Shown in pieces: positions 53,357 to 62,263 of a stretch of 64,000 bases of DNA. The notes beneath the pieces were generated by a model. That model did not search any database. It was not told where the DNA came from and saw nothing but the letters and a program-made list of their open reading frames with translations. The DNA is from an uncultured Clostridia bacterium. Lineage in GTDB: Bacteria; Bacillota; Clostridia; UMGS1810. Every line of letters starts with the position of its first letter. Within the stretch, counting starts at the first letter, position 1. The stretch is taken from positions 1 to 64,000 of the forward strand of contig CAKSJG010000008.1 of NCBI GenBank assembly GCA_934463165.1, given 5' to 3'. The position numbers were made by a program, and so were the translations under genes.

Positions 53357-55783
53357 TCACTTTTTTTTGACAACAGACGACGCCTTATTTAAATCGCCGA
53401 AGAGTCGTCCGATCAGAATTTCAAAAGCCTTTTGAATCGGATATGCCGGGATTATCAGCAAAACGGTTATAATAATGCAGCCTGCGTCAAGAGATGACAG
53501 ATTGAAAAATTCGGGCAAAACAATCGCCGCAAGTGCGAATCCCATTCCCATAAGAACAAAAAGAATACCATGCCATACATTAAACGGTCTGCACACCTTA
53601 TATAGCATCATATATGCCGAAAAGGTGTATACAATGCACGAAACCGTCGACATTTTGCCGTAATCGATATTAAAAGAATCCGCCAGAATAAGCGAACACG
53701 AAACAAGAATAACTGCCGTAATAGCAGACGGAAATGCATTTTTAAGTACATTGCGCAGAAATTTTCCGCGAACAAGATTTCTGTTCGGTTCAAGCGCCAA
53801 TATAAATGACGGTATTCCTATCATCATGCACGAAGCAAGCGAAAGCTGCACCGGTTTGAGTGGGTATTTTGAAACCGATGCTATTGTTATGACAGTCATA
53901 ATAAACGAAAAAATGTTCTTCACCAAAAACAGCGAAGCCGTGCGCTCTATATTGTTTATTACCCTTCTTCCCTCGCCTACAACCTTCGGCATGTTTGAAA
54001 AGTCGGAATTCACAAGCACAAGATCCGAAATATTCGACGCCGCCTCACTTCCCGACGCCATGGCAACACTGCAATCCGCTTCTTTGAGAGCAAGAACGTC
54101 ATTGACGCCGTCACCCGTCATGGCAACGGTTTTTCCGTATTTTTTAAACGTGCGAACCAGAAGCCTTTTCTGCTCGGGGCTTACTCTGCCGAAAACCGTG
54201 TAATCAAGCATCTTTTTTGAGGTTATTTCCTTTTCGTCAAGCTTTGACGCGTCAACATATTTTTCGCCGCCGCATATGCCTGCTTTTATTGCAACGGCCG
54301 ATACACTCCGGGGATTATCTCCGGATATTACCTTTACATCCACACCCTGATCGGCAAAATACTTAAATGTATCTTGTGCGCTTTCACGTATCGGATTATC
54401 AAAAAAGACGAATGCCGCAGGCTCCGCCCCTGCGCAAAAATCAATATCCGAAAAATCGGTTTTATCATTTTCGGCATTTGAGACGCGCGCAAATACAAGC
54501 GCTCTCTCTCCCGATTTAAGGCGCTCTTCTATTTTCTTTTTATATTTTTCAAAATTATCTTTAAGGATTATCTCGGGCGCTCCGAGCACATAAGTCTTTC
54601 CGTCGGAAAAGCGCGCCGCGCTGTATTTATATACGGAAGAAAATTCTTTTCTTTCGCTGACTTCATATTTTTTCTTATGTTTAATCTCATCTGAAAAATA
54701 TGCTTTAAGTGCTGCAAGCGTAATGTTTTCGGTCTCCATTGAAAAAGCAAAAGACATGAGCCTTTCATCGTCATAAAGCTTTGATTCCATCGGCATTATG
54801 CCGCTCACGCTCATATCCGCCGAGGTTATCGTTCCCGTTTTATCAACACAGATTAAATCTACCCTTGCAAGGCTTTCAATACATTTCATATCGTGCACAA
54901 GTGTTTCTCCGCGTGCAAGACGGACCGTGCTCGCAGCAAGCGCAACACTCGTAAGCAGATACAATCCCTCGGGGATCATGCCTATAGAAGATGCAACGGC
55001 ATTTTCCACACTCTCTTTCATTGAGAGTCCCAGCGTATCATATTGCATAATAAAAAGAGCTGCCGCAAAAGGAATTATTATAATTCCTATTATCATTATC
55101 AGCAAATTAAGTGATTTCATCATTCCGGGGCGCTGTCTCTTCTTTGTTTTTTTGGCTTCAAGAGTCAATTTTGCCGCAAATGAATCTCTGCCCACGGCAG
55201 TCAGCCTTGCGCGGCATTTGCCCGACACTATAAAGCTGCCCGAAAGAAGCGTATCGCCCGGGAGTTTTTTTATTTCGTCGGCTTCACCCGTCAGAAGCGA
55301 TTCATTAACGTAAACCTCGCCGCTGTACAAAACAGCATCGGCAGGGATCTGGTTTCCGGCTTCAAGCATAACTATATCGTCAAGAAGAAGCTTTTCGCTG
55401 TCGGTTTTAATACACGAACCGCACCTTATTACTTTGCTTTTATGCGCCGACAAAAGATTTAATTTATTAAGCGCATGTTTTGAACGGACCTCCTGAACAA
55501 TTCCGATAAAGGTATTTGTGAATATTACAATCATAAAAGCAAGATTATTATATGATCTTACAAACAAGAGCGCACCTGCAAATACAAAAAAAATAAAATT
55601 AAAATATGTAAACACATTGCTGCATATTATCTTTGATATGCTGTACTGATTGTCCGACGGCTTTTCGTTTACGAGATGGTATTTCATCCTTTCTTTTATC
55701 TGAGAGCTGCTCAGACCCGTATCGGCATCAACGTTTCTGTCTATTTGCGGAATTTCAATATTTTCTTTTTCGCGTGATTTCAT
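53357..55783 (-). CDS. P-type cation-transporting ATPase, CtpE-like
   Basis: This 808-residue ion pump has the TGEA actuator motif (about 165), a PEGL stretch in the fourth membrane helix (271-274), the phosphorylated Asp314 in DKTGT, and the hinge TGDGVNDVLALKEAD. Membrane pairs lie at about 57-95, 225-285 and in the last 200 residues. The absence of CPC or other heavy-metal motifs and the PEGL sequence suggest calcium or a related divalent cation, as for CtpE and CaxP, but the ion cannot be fixed by sequence alone. Its own promoter lies at 55814-55843; the ribosome site is weak. Confidence 0.88.
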   Translation of the reverse strand: MKSREKENIEIPQIDRNVDADTGLSSSQIKERMKYHLVNEKPSDNQYSISKIICSNVFTYFNFIFFVFAGALLFVRSYNNLAFMIVIFTNTFIGIVQEVRSKHALNKLNLLSAHKSKVIRCGSCIKTDSEKLLLDDIVMLEAGNQIPADAVLYSGEVYVNESLLTGEADEIKKLPGDTLLSGSFIVSGKCRARLTAVGRDSFAAKLTLEAKKTKKRQRPGMMKSLNLLIMIIGIIIIPFAAALFIMQYDTLGLSMKESVENAVASSIGMIPEGLYLLTSVALAASTVRLARGETLVHDMKCIESLARVDLICVDKTGTITSADMSVSGIMPMESKLYDDERLMSFAFSMETENITLAALKAYFSDEIKHKKKYEVSERKEFSSVYKYSAARFSDGKTYVLGAPEIILKDNFEKYKKKIEERLKSGERALVFARVSNAENDKTDFSDIDFCAGAEPAAFVFFDNPIRESAQDTFKYFADQGVDVKVISGDNPRSVSAVAIKAGICGGEKYVDASKLDEKEITSKKMLDYTVFGRVSPEQKRLLVRTFKKYGKTVAMTGDGVNDVLALKEADCSVAMASGSEAASNISDLVLVNSDFSNMPKVVGEGRRVINNIERTASLFLVKNIFSFIMTVITIASVSKYPLKPVQLSLASCMMIGIPSFILALEPNRNLVRGKFLRNVLKNAFPSAITAVILVSCSLILADSFNIDYGKMSTVSCIVYTFSAYMMLYKVCRPFNVWHGILFVLMGMGFALAAIVLPEFFNLSSLDAGCIIITVLLIIPAYPIQKAFEILIGRLFGDLNKASSVVKKK

Positions 55784-55813
55784 CGTGTCACTTCTTTTTT
55801 GTTTATTTACTGT

Positions 55814-55843
55814 ATTTTAGCATATTTTATCCGGCAATGTCAA
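55814..55843 (-). promoter_or_regulatory. Promoter of the P-type ATPase gene
   Basis: TTGACA (55838-55843), 18-nt spacer and TAAAAT (55814-55819) on the minus strand. Confidence 0.65.
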
Positions 55844-55903
55844 GGATATTTAATTTTTGTAAACAGCATGTAAAAAGCGGAATAAATAACAATAATATAT
55901 TGC

Positions 55904-55936
55904 AAAAAAAGCACTTGCATATGCAAGTGCTTTTTA
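55904..55936 (-). terminator. Terminator of tRNA-Gln
   Basis: AAGCACTTGCAT pairs perfectly with ATGCAAGTGCTT and is followed by a T-run on the minus strand, starting directly after the tRNA 3' end. Confidence 0.9.
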
Positions 55937-55937
55937 T

Positions 55938-56011
55938 CAGCGCTGGCAGGACTCGAACCTACGAAATGCCGGAATCAGAATCCGGTGCCTTACCAACTTG
56001 GCGACAGCGCT
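55938..56011 (-). tRNA. tRNA-Gln (anticodon CTG)
   Basis: The 74-nt cloverleaf has acceptor arms AGCGCTG/CAGCGCT, D arm GCC..GGC, anticodon stem CCGGA/TCCGG with loop TTCTGAT (anticodon CTG at 55976-55978), T arm GTAGG TTCGAGT CCTGC and discriminator G. CCA is not encoded. It borders the accessory island, as tRNA genes often do, but no matching repeat of its 3' end was seen in the window. Confidence 0.93.
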
Positions 56012-56170
56012 GTATTTAGTTCTAAACAGTACAAAAGGTATTATATCAAATATTATTCCTGTTGTCAAGCATTTTCATTCAATTTTTTGAAAAATTTTCA
56101 TTTTGCAAATTCTAAATTATACATACGCCCGATACGGGGCAGAAAACTCCGCCCCGTCAGCTGTATAAAA

Positions 56171-56340
56171 CCGTATGGTTTTTCTGACATAGCTCTTTAT
56201 TATCTGTAAATTTTAGCACATAACTGTCTTTCTATTACGGCTTTTCAATAACATCCGTAATAACCCATATACCGCCCTTTTTCTCTATATACCATTTGAC
56301 ATAAATATTCGACGAACCATATATAAGATCACCGTGTTTA
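56171..56340. repeat. 170-bp repeat, copy A (3' end of a small-protein gene plus flank)
   Basis: This segment is about 95 percent identical, by eye, to 63206-63375. It includes the last 33 codons of the same gene type (56239-56338) and about 68 bp of non-coding sequence behind it, which is almost unchanged. The conservation of the untranslated part points to recent duplication or gene conversion rather than selection on protein. Confidence 0.9.
56239..56338 (-). pseudogene. Fragment: C-terminal end of a small anchored protein
   Basis: On the minus strand the frame reads HGDLIYGSSNIYVKWYIEK, then KGGIWVITDVIEKP and a stop. It matches the C-terminus of the 131-residue protein at 63270-63665. 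No start or ribosome site is present, because the 56342 gene ends immediately upstream. It is a remnant left by recombination. Confidence 0.85.
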
Positions 56341-56341
56341 T

Positions 56342-56896
56342 TTAATATTTTGATACCGCTTTACCTGTTTTTACGTTATAATTAACCGTATATATCTTAT
56401 TATTCGATTGATAATATTCTATTACCGCCGTATCATCTCCGACAGTGTGAATTTTTGAATAATCATATTCAATCGTGTTATTTAAATAATACATTTCATC
56501 AATTTTATAAAGTTCAAAATTCCAAGATTGCGGTTCAAGAATTATGTCTCTCCCGTATAGTCTTTTAGCATTCCATTGCGCTGAACACGTTATCTTTTTA
56601 CTGTATAAATCCACACTCACAAAATAAGCATGCCTGAAAAGCCCTATCCTGTCGGTATATATAAATTCAAATATTCCCTTATCTTTTTTTACATCATTTG
56701 CGGTAATACCGTATAACTTACATGAACCGTCTAAATGTTTCTCGGCATAGTCCTCGGCAATTAAACAAATCTCTTTAAATGATAAATCATCAAAATTTTC
56801 GAATTTATCAGTCTTTGGATATCTGCTGCACAATATAATAACCGAACTTACGCATATTAGGACTACCGCACTAAGTATTATCAATATCTTTTTCAT
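56342..56896 (-). CDS. Small membrane-anchored protein, unknown (184 residues)
   Basis: The product begins MKKILIILSAVVLICVSSVIIL, a single membrane anchor, followed by a soluble domain with EICLIAEDYAEKHLDGSC and EYYQSNNKIYTVNYNVKTG. It ends GKAVSKY. ATG codons at 56896 and 56911 are both possible; AGGTGA lies 12 nt before the first. A remnant of the same C-terminal end (VKTYKAVSKY) stands at 61085-61117. The gene belongs to the run of small anchored proteins downstream of the Rhs remnant; a role as an immunity or surface protein is only inferred from context. Confidence 0.6.
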   Translation of the reverse strand: MKKILIILSAVVLICVSSVIILCSRYPKTDKFENFDDLSFKEICLIAEDYAEKHLDGSCKLYGITANDVKKDKGIFEFIYTDRIGLFRHAYFVSVDLYSKKITCSAQWNAKRLYGRDIILEPQSWNFELYKIDEMYYLNNTIEYDYSKIHTVGDDTAVIEYYQSNNKIYTVNYNVKTGKAVSKY

Positions 56897-57020
56897 AATA
56901 AATTCAGTCATCACCTCATCCTGATTTTTGTCAAGGCTTTCACATTATCATAGACATATATCAAAAACATGAATCATTGTTTAAAATTCCGATGTTTTTT
57001 CAATGCAGTTATCTCTTTTA

Positions 57021-57422
57021 TTATTCAATAGTATTTGGATCCGGAGATGTTCTGAGCCATTTATCGGGTATTTTAATGTTCATTTCATCACACTGATTTT
57101 GTAATTCTTCAATGCTGTCAAACGCTCCGTAAACCTTACCGTTTTCTGTATCTAATATGTAATATCGTTCATCAAGAATGTTATTAGCAAACACATCGCT
57201 GATATTTCTTGTGAATACATATCTCGAATCATACGAAAATTCTTTTAGAAATCCGCGAATTTCAGAAACAGTTTCATGAGTGCTTACATTGTTTATTACA
57301 ATTTCATCGGAATTAATTCGCCACACCTCATAATTATTCGGAAGCTTATAACTCCAATCGTTAACTCCGGCACATCCTGTCAGCGAAAAAACAAATATTA
57401 ATACCATAATCAGTTTTCGCAT
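57021..57422 (-). CDS. Small lipoprotein directly behind the Rhs remnant (DUF3997-like?)
   Basis: This lipoprotein of about 133 residues has the signal MRKLIMVLIFVFSLTGC with lipobox LTGC. The mature part (YKLPNNYEVWRINSDEIVI, then SEIRGFLKEFSYDSRYVFTR) resembles the DUF3997-like small lipoproteins as I remember them, but I cannot verify that. Two ATG codons (57428, 57422) follow AAAGGA; spacing favours 57422. The start is only 3 nt beyond the Rhs stop, as expected for a cognate immunity gene, which is an inference. The start region resembles those at 61711 and 63665. Confidence 0.65.
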   Translation of the reverse strand: MRKLIMVLIFVFSLTGCAGVNDWSYKLPNNYEVWRINSDEIVINNVSTHETVSEIRGFLKEFSYDSRYVFTRNISDVFANNILDERYYILDTENGKVYGAFDSIEELQNQCDEMNIKIPDKWLRTSPDPNTIE

Positions 57423-57424
57423 AA

Positions 57425-58272
57425 TCATAATCCTTTCTTTACGAACGTAACACTCCACGAATATGGTGTTATATCACCATTCTTCTGCAAATCATATCCA
57501 AAATTGTTTAAATAATTGCTTATTGATGTACCCTCACGGTATTCATCAAAATTATATGTATCACTTATAGTAATTTTAACTGAATATTCTATTTCTGTCC
57601 ATGTCTTCCACAAAAATCTCTTTTTCACACTTTCCTTTCTAAACTCCATAGTATAATTTGCTTTTCCTACACCCAAATGCAAATCTAAATCTTTTGGATT
57701 TAAATCGTTTCCATAAAATGATATGCTATCTGAAAATATATGCGAAGATACAGACATGTTTTTAAATTCCCCTAATTTACCATTTACAGTAGCATTTAAA
57801 ATTGGCGAAGAATCAAATGTATTTACAACCATTATATTATTTGTGTAATCCTGTGTTTTCCCACCACCAAAAAATGCATCCCACAACATTAATGCCGCTA
57901 CACCTTCATCTCCGCTTGGATCTTTATATTTTAATGGATTATTCCTACAATAAGTGTATAAATTATTGCTCTGCATAATGGCATTTATATCAGGAATCTT
58001 TTTCTCATTATCGGCATATTTTTATCACCATAAATCATATTATCTGTATTCCAATGGGTATCCATCGTTGTAAAGCAGCCTATTGACGGATCGTAATATC
58101 TGTTGCGAAGATATACAAAACCTGTTTCTTCATCAACATATTCACCGCAATATTTAAACGGATTTTCGGTATCTGTTGTACTTGTGCTTTCCATATTGCC
58201 AAATGAGTCATATTCATAATAATTTTTCAATTCATTTGACGTGTGAGGTTTGAATGTTATAATCGCATTGTC
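57425..58272 (-). pseudogene. Rhs-family C-terminal remnant with variable tip, frameshifted
   Basis: On the minus strand the frame opens after a stop at 58273-58275. It encodes the last core repeats of an Rhs/YD protein: YYEYDSFGNMESTS, NPFKYCGEYVDEETGFVYLR, NRYYDPSIGCFTTMDTHW. A frameshift at an A5 run near 58017-58021 (one A short) breaks it. The other frame continues PDINAIMQSNNLYTYCRN and NPLKYKDPSGDEG, then about 160 residues of variable tip ending in TPYSWSVTFVKKGL. The N-terminal part and any export signal are missing. In intact Rhs proteins this tip is the toxin; its activity is not recognisable here. Confidence 0.85.
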
Positions 58273-58328
58273 TTACAATCTTAAATACTTGAAAAGCAGA
58301 TCAACAGTTTTATAAATCGGTACATGCT

Positions 58329-59183
58329 TTAGTCTACAGCCTGACTTTCATCCGCAAAAATTTTATAAAGCACTTTTTCTTCGCCGTCTTCTTTGTATAA
58401 AGCCGTGCAGTTTTTCATGTAAAAGCTTTTATCAACACTGCCCGTAATTTCTGTATCGCCAACCTTTATTTTATCACCGGGCATTTTATTTAATTTTCCG
58501 TATGTAAAATCAATATCATAGATATTGTGTATTACCGGGTACGACCAATCAAATATAGCAGAATACCCGACTCGCTGAATTGACGGAACAAACAGTATTT
58601 TTGAAAGAATATTTTCCACGTCATCTTTTGTTATAAATCTGTTGAAATCTTCATCTTTACTAACGATGTTTTTTTCCGAAGCACATTTAATATATGCATC
58701 GGGAAAAACATCAATTTTATTTTTTTGAGAAATTATTTCCACATGCATATCATAACCGGCAATTAAAAATGAAAATTTTATAAACTCTGAAAGAGTGCAA
58801 TTTCTTTCGGGTTCAAAATTACCGTTGCCGACACCTTGAATTGATAAACGTTCACCAATGTAATTAACCATTCTTATTTTATAATATAAAATCCCGTTAG
58901 TAACATCGCTGTACGGACAGTCGGCCAAATCCATTTCACACAGTTCATAACCTTTATAATAAATGTTATACAATGTATCGATAACATTTTCACGCGTGAT
59001 ATATTCACTGTTTATGTTTTTAAGCAAATCGGGCTCAAGATCATCTAACACCTCAAGCTTTTGCGCATCGCTTAAATGCACATCTTCATCAGCATATGCC
59101 GCTGTGCCGAAAATTAATGAAATGCCCGGCACACTGCCGAATATTAACCCCAATGCTGTAAGCAACGATATCAATTTGTTCAT
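58329..59183 (-). CDS. Divergent SLH-domain surface protein
   Basis: This exported protein of 284 residues has a signal peptide (MNKLISLLTALGLIFGSVPG..AYA). It contains weak S-layer-homology segments: ITRENVIDTLYNIYYKGYEL, GNGNFEPERNCTLSEFIKF and ITKDDVENILSKIL. The last 90 residues form a small beta domain. AAAGGGG lies about 8 nt before the ATG at 59183; the longer open frame upstream has no ribosome site. It lies directly upstream of the Rhs remnant and may have displayed or anchored island products on the cell wall. Confidence 0.7.
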   Translation of the reverse strand: MNKLISLLTALGLIFGSVPGISLIFGTAAYADEDVHLSDAQKLEVLDDLEPDLLKNINSEYITRENVIDTLYNIYYKGYELCEMDLADCPYSDVTNGILYYKIRMVNYIGERLSIQGVGNGNFEPERNCTLSEFIKFSFLIAGYDMHVEIISQKNKIDVFPDAYIKCASEKNIVSKDEDFNRFITKDDVENILSKILFVPSIQRVGYSAIFDWSYPVIHNIYDIDFTYGKLNKMPGDKIKVGDTEITGSVDKSFYMKNCTALYKEDGEEKVLYKIFADESQAVD

Positions 59184-59303
59184 GTGTTTTCCCCTTTCAT
59201 TATATAAGCCTGTTTTTCTTTGTAATGATTTAAGTTTTATCATACGAAAAGATGTAGACACTGCAACCTGCAAATAAATTGGTATATATAGTTTCAATTG
59301 AAT

Positions 59304-59346
59304 TGTACACCTTTGTCATTTTTTTATTATTTAACAAAGGTGTACA
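59304..59346. repeat. Inverted repeat between island genes
   Basis: A perfect 13-bp stem (TGTACACCTTTGT / ACAAAGGTGTACA) surrounds a 17-nt AT-rich loop just behind the 59359 gene. It has no clear T-run and could be a weak terminator or a recombination scar. Confidence 0.5.
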
Positions 59347-59358
59347 TTATATCTAATA

Positions 59359-59832
59359 CTAATTATTATAATATCCAAAGAACATGTATCCAAATATATC
59401 ATTATCGCATTTTGCCGATTCTATTTTATATTCGAATAACCCATCTTTTTTTATATTCATTTCAATCATACATTCACTTAAGGACTCTCCGTTGAAGTTC
59501 CCCATCAATCTGACAGACACCGCCTGCACACCGTTAACAAATTTATTGTTTCCATATCCGTATGAACCGGTTTCAGAAATTTCAAACTTCTTTTTATCAA
59601 AAGCTCGTATCACATTACTTCTGCAATTTTTATATACAGTCTCATTATTTTTATATAAAATTTTAGTATTATCATTAAAGTAGCTATCCATTTCCCTAAT
59701 ATCATAATTACTTAGTACTTCGGCAAATCTTTTAGCACACTTGGTATCAACTGTATAATGGCTATATGCATATAATATCATAAAACTTAAAAGCAATATA
59801 ACACTAATAAAAGTCAATAAAATTTTTTTCAT
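59359..59832 (-). CDS. Small membrane-anchored protein, unknown (157 residues)
   Basis: The product starts MKKILLTFISVILLLSFMIL, one anchor or signal segment, and continues with a soluble alpha/beta domain (CAKRFAEVLSNYDIREMDSY; GVQAVSVRLMGNFNGESLSE), reminiscent of small cystatin or NTF2-like folds. Only a weak GAGG precedes the ATG. I do not recognise a family. It belongs to the small-protein array. Confidence 0.55.
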   Translation of the reverse strand: MKKILLTFISVILLLSFMILYAYSHYTVDTKCAKRFAEVLSNYDIREMDSYFNDNTKILYKNNETVYKNCRSNVIRAFDKKKFEISETGSYGYGNNKFVNGVQAVSVRLMGNFNGESLSECMIEMNIKKDGLFEYKIESAKCDNDIFGYMFFGYYNN

Positions 59833-59847
59833 TTATTATCCTCATTT

Positions 59848-59979
59848 CTACGGTACAAACTTTTTCCTTTTCCATCCGAATTTAATTTTCAGTCCATACA
59901 GTCTTGTAAGTATCGGATCACCCTCTTCGTGATCTCTTACACAATAATAAATCGGCTCGGTTATTTTTTCAAAAATCAC
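59848..59979 (-). CDS. Small protein or gene remnant, 43 residues
   Basis: A GTG at 59979 overlaps the stop of the upstream gene as GTGA and opens 43 codons ending in TAG. The product (VIFEKITEPIYYCVRDHEEG, then RLYGLKIKFGWKRKKFVP) looks protein-like and ends very basic. It may be a short coupled gene or the tail of a longer gene that was cut by recombination. No independent ribosome site is visible. Confidence 0.4.
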   Translation of the reverse strand: MIFEKITEPIYYCVRDHEEGDPILTRLYGLKIKFGWKRKKFVP

Positions 59980-60518
59980 TTGCTGTTTTTCAGCTTATTT
60001 AATATCTCTTTTTCGCTTTTCGAAAATTCACTGTAATCAGAAAGATATTTAATATTTTTGCTTTCTGTTTTTTCACCGCTTGAATCAACTTCCGTTCCTT
60101 CCGCTGACTTATTTTTAAAATTTGTTATAAATACACGGCATATTTTATTTTTATCAATTACCGCGCAGCCGTCATCAGACACAACATACAACTTATTGTC
60201 CAACACCTTTTGCGCTCTGACTCTGTACAAAATCGTATCGCATTCATTCTCTGTATCTATAACCAAATCGTTCCCATCCGTAGAATGAAATATTTCATAC
60301 GTGTTTTCCCAAATAATCACAGTGTCTTTTCCTCTGACCAATTCACCGTTTGCGATTTTTTCTTCACGTTCTTTTTCTTCAAGATAGAATTGATAACTCA
60401 CAAAATCCAAAACTCTGTTTGATAAATATGAAAATATATTTTTCGCATTAAATACAGCCGTTATCAGCACTACAGCAATTATTATACTTGAAATTAAAAC
60501 TGCGCCACGTACTCTCAT
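59976..60518 (-). CDS. Small membrane-anchored protein, unknown (180 residues)
   Basis: An N-terminal anchor (GAVLISSIIIAVVLITAVF) precedes a soluble domain of beta strands (DTVIIWENTYEIFHSTDG; LYVVSDDGCAVIDKNKICRV) and a charged, Ser/Lys/Glu-rich tail. The beta pattern ending KICRVFI recalls a short propeller-blade-like or immunity-type domain, without a match I trust. AT content is high compared with the genes left of 55.8 kb. Confidence 0.55.
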   Translation of the reverse strand: MRVRGAVLISSIIIAVVLITAVFNAKNIFSYLSNRVLDFVSYQFYLEEKEREEKIANGELVRGKDTVIIWENTYEIFHSTDGNDLVIDTENECDTILYRVRAQKVLDNKLYVVSDDGCAVIDKNKICRVFITNFKNKSAEGTEVDSSGEKTESKNIKYLSDYSEFSKSEKEILNKLKNSK

Positions 60519-60577
60519 ATATTTTACCTCAAATAAATTTACACTCTTTTGATAATTGTGATCCTTCTGATTTCGTC

Positions 60578-61063
60578 TTATTTAAGCAAATAATGCATAG
60601 CTTTCAACCAATCAAAATCATAAATTGTAAGATATCCCTTCGGGACATAATATTTTCTTAATGATGTTCTTTTTATGGGATAAACTATGTTCCAATTTTT
60701 TGCTTCAATCCTATAAATGGAAAAAACATCATCATTTACAATATTTTTCTTATTATCAAATTCAATTACAAATTTATTGATATATTTATCTTTGTCTAAA
60801 AACTGATTAACTTTGTCAAAATCCGATCCGGAAAGAATTTTATCGGGAGATTTTCCGTTTATTATGTAACCGTCTTTTAATTCCGATGCACTTTTATCAT
60901 TAATTTTGCATCTTGCCCATGAGACACCGTGTGATAATTTTGGCAGATTAACAAAGGAGTATTCTGACTTTACATCTTTAACAGCAAACTTTACAGGTAT
61001 AAAATCTAAAATTATTAAAAATGCAATTATATAAATCAATATTTTAAGCAAACGCTTTATCAT
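60578..61063 (-). CDS. Small membrane-anchored protein, unknown (161 residues)
   Basis: The product begins MIKRLLKILIYIIAFLIIL, a single anchor, followed by a soluble domain with VNLPKLSHGVSWARCKIND and EFDNKKNIVNDDVFSIYRIE and ends DWLKAMHYLLK. I do not recognise the family. It is one of the array genes, on the same strand and spaced by about 80 nt from the remnant at 61085. Confidence 0.55.
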   Translation of the reverse strand: MIKRLLKILIYIIAFLIILDFIPVKFAVKDVKSEYSFVNLPKLSHGVSWARCKINDKSASELKDGYIINGKSPDKILSGSDFDKVNQFLDKDKYINKFVIEFDNKKNIVNDDVFSIYRIEAKNWNIVYPIKRTSLRKYYVPKGYLTIYDFDWLKAMHYLLK

Positions 61064-61084
61064 AGAATCACATCCTTTGTTAAT

Positions 61085-61117
61085 TAATATTTTGATACCG
61101 CCTTATATGTTTTTACA
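61085..61117 (-). pseudogene. Remnant of a 56342-type gene end
   Basis: Ten codons and a stop (VKTYKAVSKY) match the end of the 184-residue protein at 56342-56896 (VKTGKAVSKY), and the nucleotide match extends into the flank (TAATATTTTGATACCGC). The rest of that gene is missing here. Confidence 0.7.
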
Positions 61118-61144
61118 CTATATATCAAAACAATGAATCGTCAT

Positions 61145-61711
61145 TTAAAATTCTGCTGTATACCACTGCTTTTTTATTTTATCTATGCCGGCATTTAACC
61201 TGAAATCCTTTGACGAAAAATTATCATTCGGTGAGTATATAACCGCCCTCGTTTTAAAAAATCCACAGCGGATATAAAACAAAATTTCCTTTTTATCCGC
61301 ATTAAACCTGACTCTGGAATTATGAGATGTCAATCTGTATTTTATAGGTAAAGTATATATATCCTCATTAATACGGCATGAGTCAAGCTTTCCGTATTCA
61401 AACATAGTAAAAACTTCATTTCTTGTTTTTTCATGAAGCGTTATATCTGCTTTGGTATATACGGTTGTATACGGCAACACATAAAAAAACGAAATTAACA
61501 AAACAGAAACCGCGAGCAATAACACAGAACGTTTCCCGCCATTTTTTCTAAAAACCGTACATACTCCCAATATTAAAATTAATGTTAATATCAGTCCTTC
61601 AACAATATACAGCATTAACAAAATAAATGAACTATATTGTCCATATGCAAAGTCAAATTTTAAATAATCTAAAACAAACAAAACTATAATAGCTATAATC
61701 AGTTTTCGCAT
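61145..61711 (-). CDS. Small integral membrane protein, unknown (188 residues)
   Basis: This protein has three to four predicted membrane segments (MRKLIIAIIVLFVLDYL; SSFILLMLYIVEGLILTLIL; VLLLAVSVLLISFFYVLPY) followed by a soluble C-terminal domain of about 95 residues (SHNSRVRFNADKKEILFYIR; GFFKTRAVIYSPND). AAAAGGGG lies before the ATG at 61711; an upstream in-frame start has none. The start region closely resembles that of the 63270 gene, and the stop flank resembles the one behind 57021. Confidence 0.55.
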   Translation of the reverse strand: MRKLIIAIIVLFVLDYLKFDFAYGQYSSFILLMLYIVEGLILTLILILGVCTVFRKNGGKRSVLLLAVSVLLISFFYVLPYTTVYTKADITLHEKTRNEVFTMFEYGKLDSCRINEDIYTLPIKYRLTSHNSRVRFNADKKEILFYIRCGFFKTRAVIYSPNDNFSSKDFRLNAGIDKIKKQWYTAEF

Positions 61712-61760
61712 AATTATAACCCCTTTTGATAAATGCAACACCGAAACAGATTTAACCGCA

Positions 61761-62228
61761 CTACATATCATCCGTTATACAGATTTTACTCACCTTGTCA
61801 TTTTCATCAAAGTAAAACAAAACCCAATTGTTATAATCTATTATTCGTATTTCATCCGAGGGCATGTCTTTGGCTTTCTTAATGTGCCTGTATACGCTTT
61901 CTATCTTTTTTCGCGATGTTCCTACACCTATCTTCCACCACCCAAACCTATATTGACTGCCGGTTACTTCCACTCGTCTGAATGCCGATGAATGAAGCGG
62001 AGTTTCAAAAACTATATTAAATCCATCATAATTTACCTGCCAATCATCATCGACTTTTATCACCATTTGCGGTTCTCCCAAGTCCTTAACAATATCTTCA
62101 TACATATATTTGTTATCTATTCCCACAGAAGAATAATAATTAAATTGATATATAGACGGGTGAAAAATTTCATAAACTAATGCAATCAGCGTTAAAATTA
62201 TAAAAGCAATCTTAATTTTCTGCTTCAT
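61761..62228 (-). CDS. Small membrane-anchored protein, unknown (155 residues)
   Basis: An N-terminal anchor (MKQKIKIAFIILTLIALVYE) precedes a domain with YEDIVKDLGEPQMVIKVDDD and GWWKIGVGTSRKKIESVYRH, ending NDKVSKICITDDM. The (I)GVGTSRKKIESV stretch recalls SmpA/BLIP-like repeats in which a glycine-rich turn starts a helix, but this is only a resemblance. TAGGAGGGA lies before the ATG at 62228, one of the best ribosome sites in the island, so the gene is probably expressed. Confidence 0.6.
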   Translation of the reverse strand: MKQKIKIAFIILTLIALVYEIFHPSIYQFNYYSSVGIDNKYMYEDIVKDLGEPQMVIKVDDDWQVNYDGFNIVFETPLHSSAFRRVEVTGSQYRFGWWKIGVGTSRKKIESVYRHIKKAKDMPSDEIRIIDYNNWVLFYFDENDKVSKICITDDM

Positions 62229-62263
62229 GTTCCCTCCTAAGATTATTTTATAACGAAAAATAA

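Noticed and set aside
55938..56340. tRNA-Gln as integration site of the 56-64 kb island
   Set aside because: No direct repeat of the tRNA 3' end and no integrase were seen in the window, so an attachment site cannot be supported.
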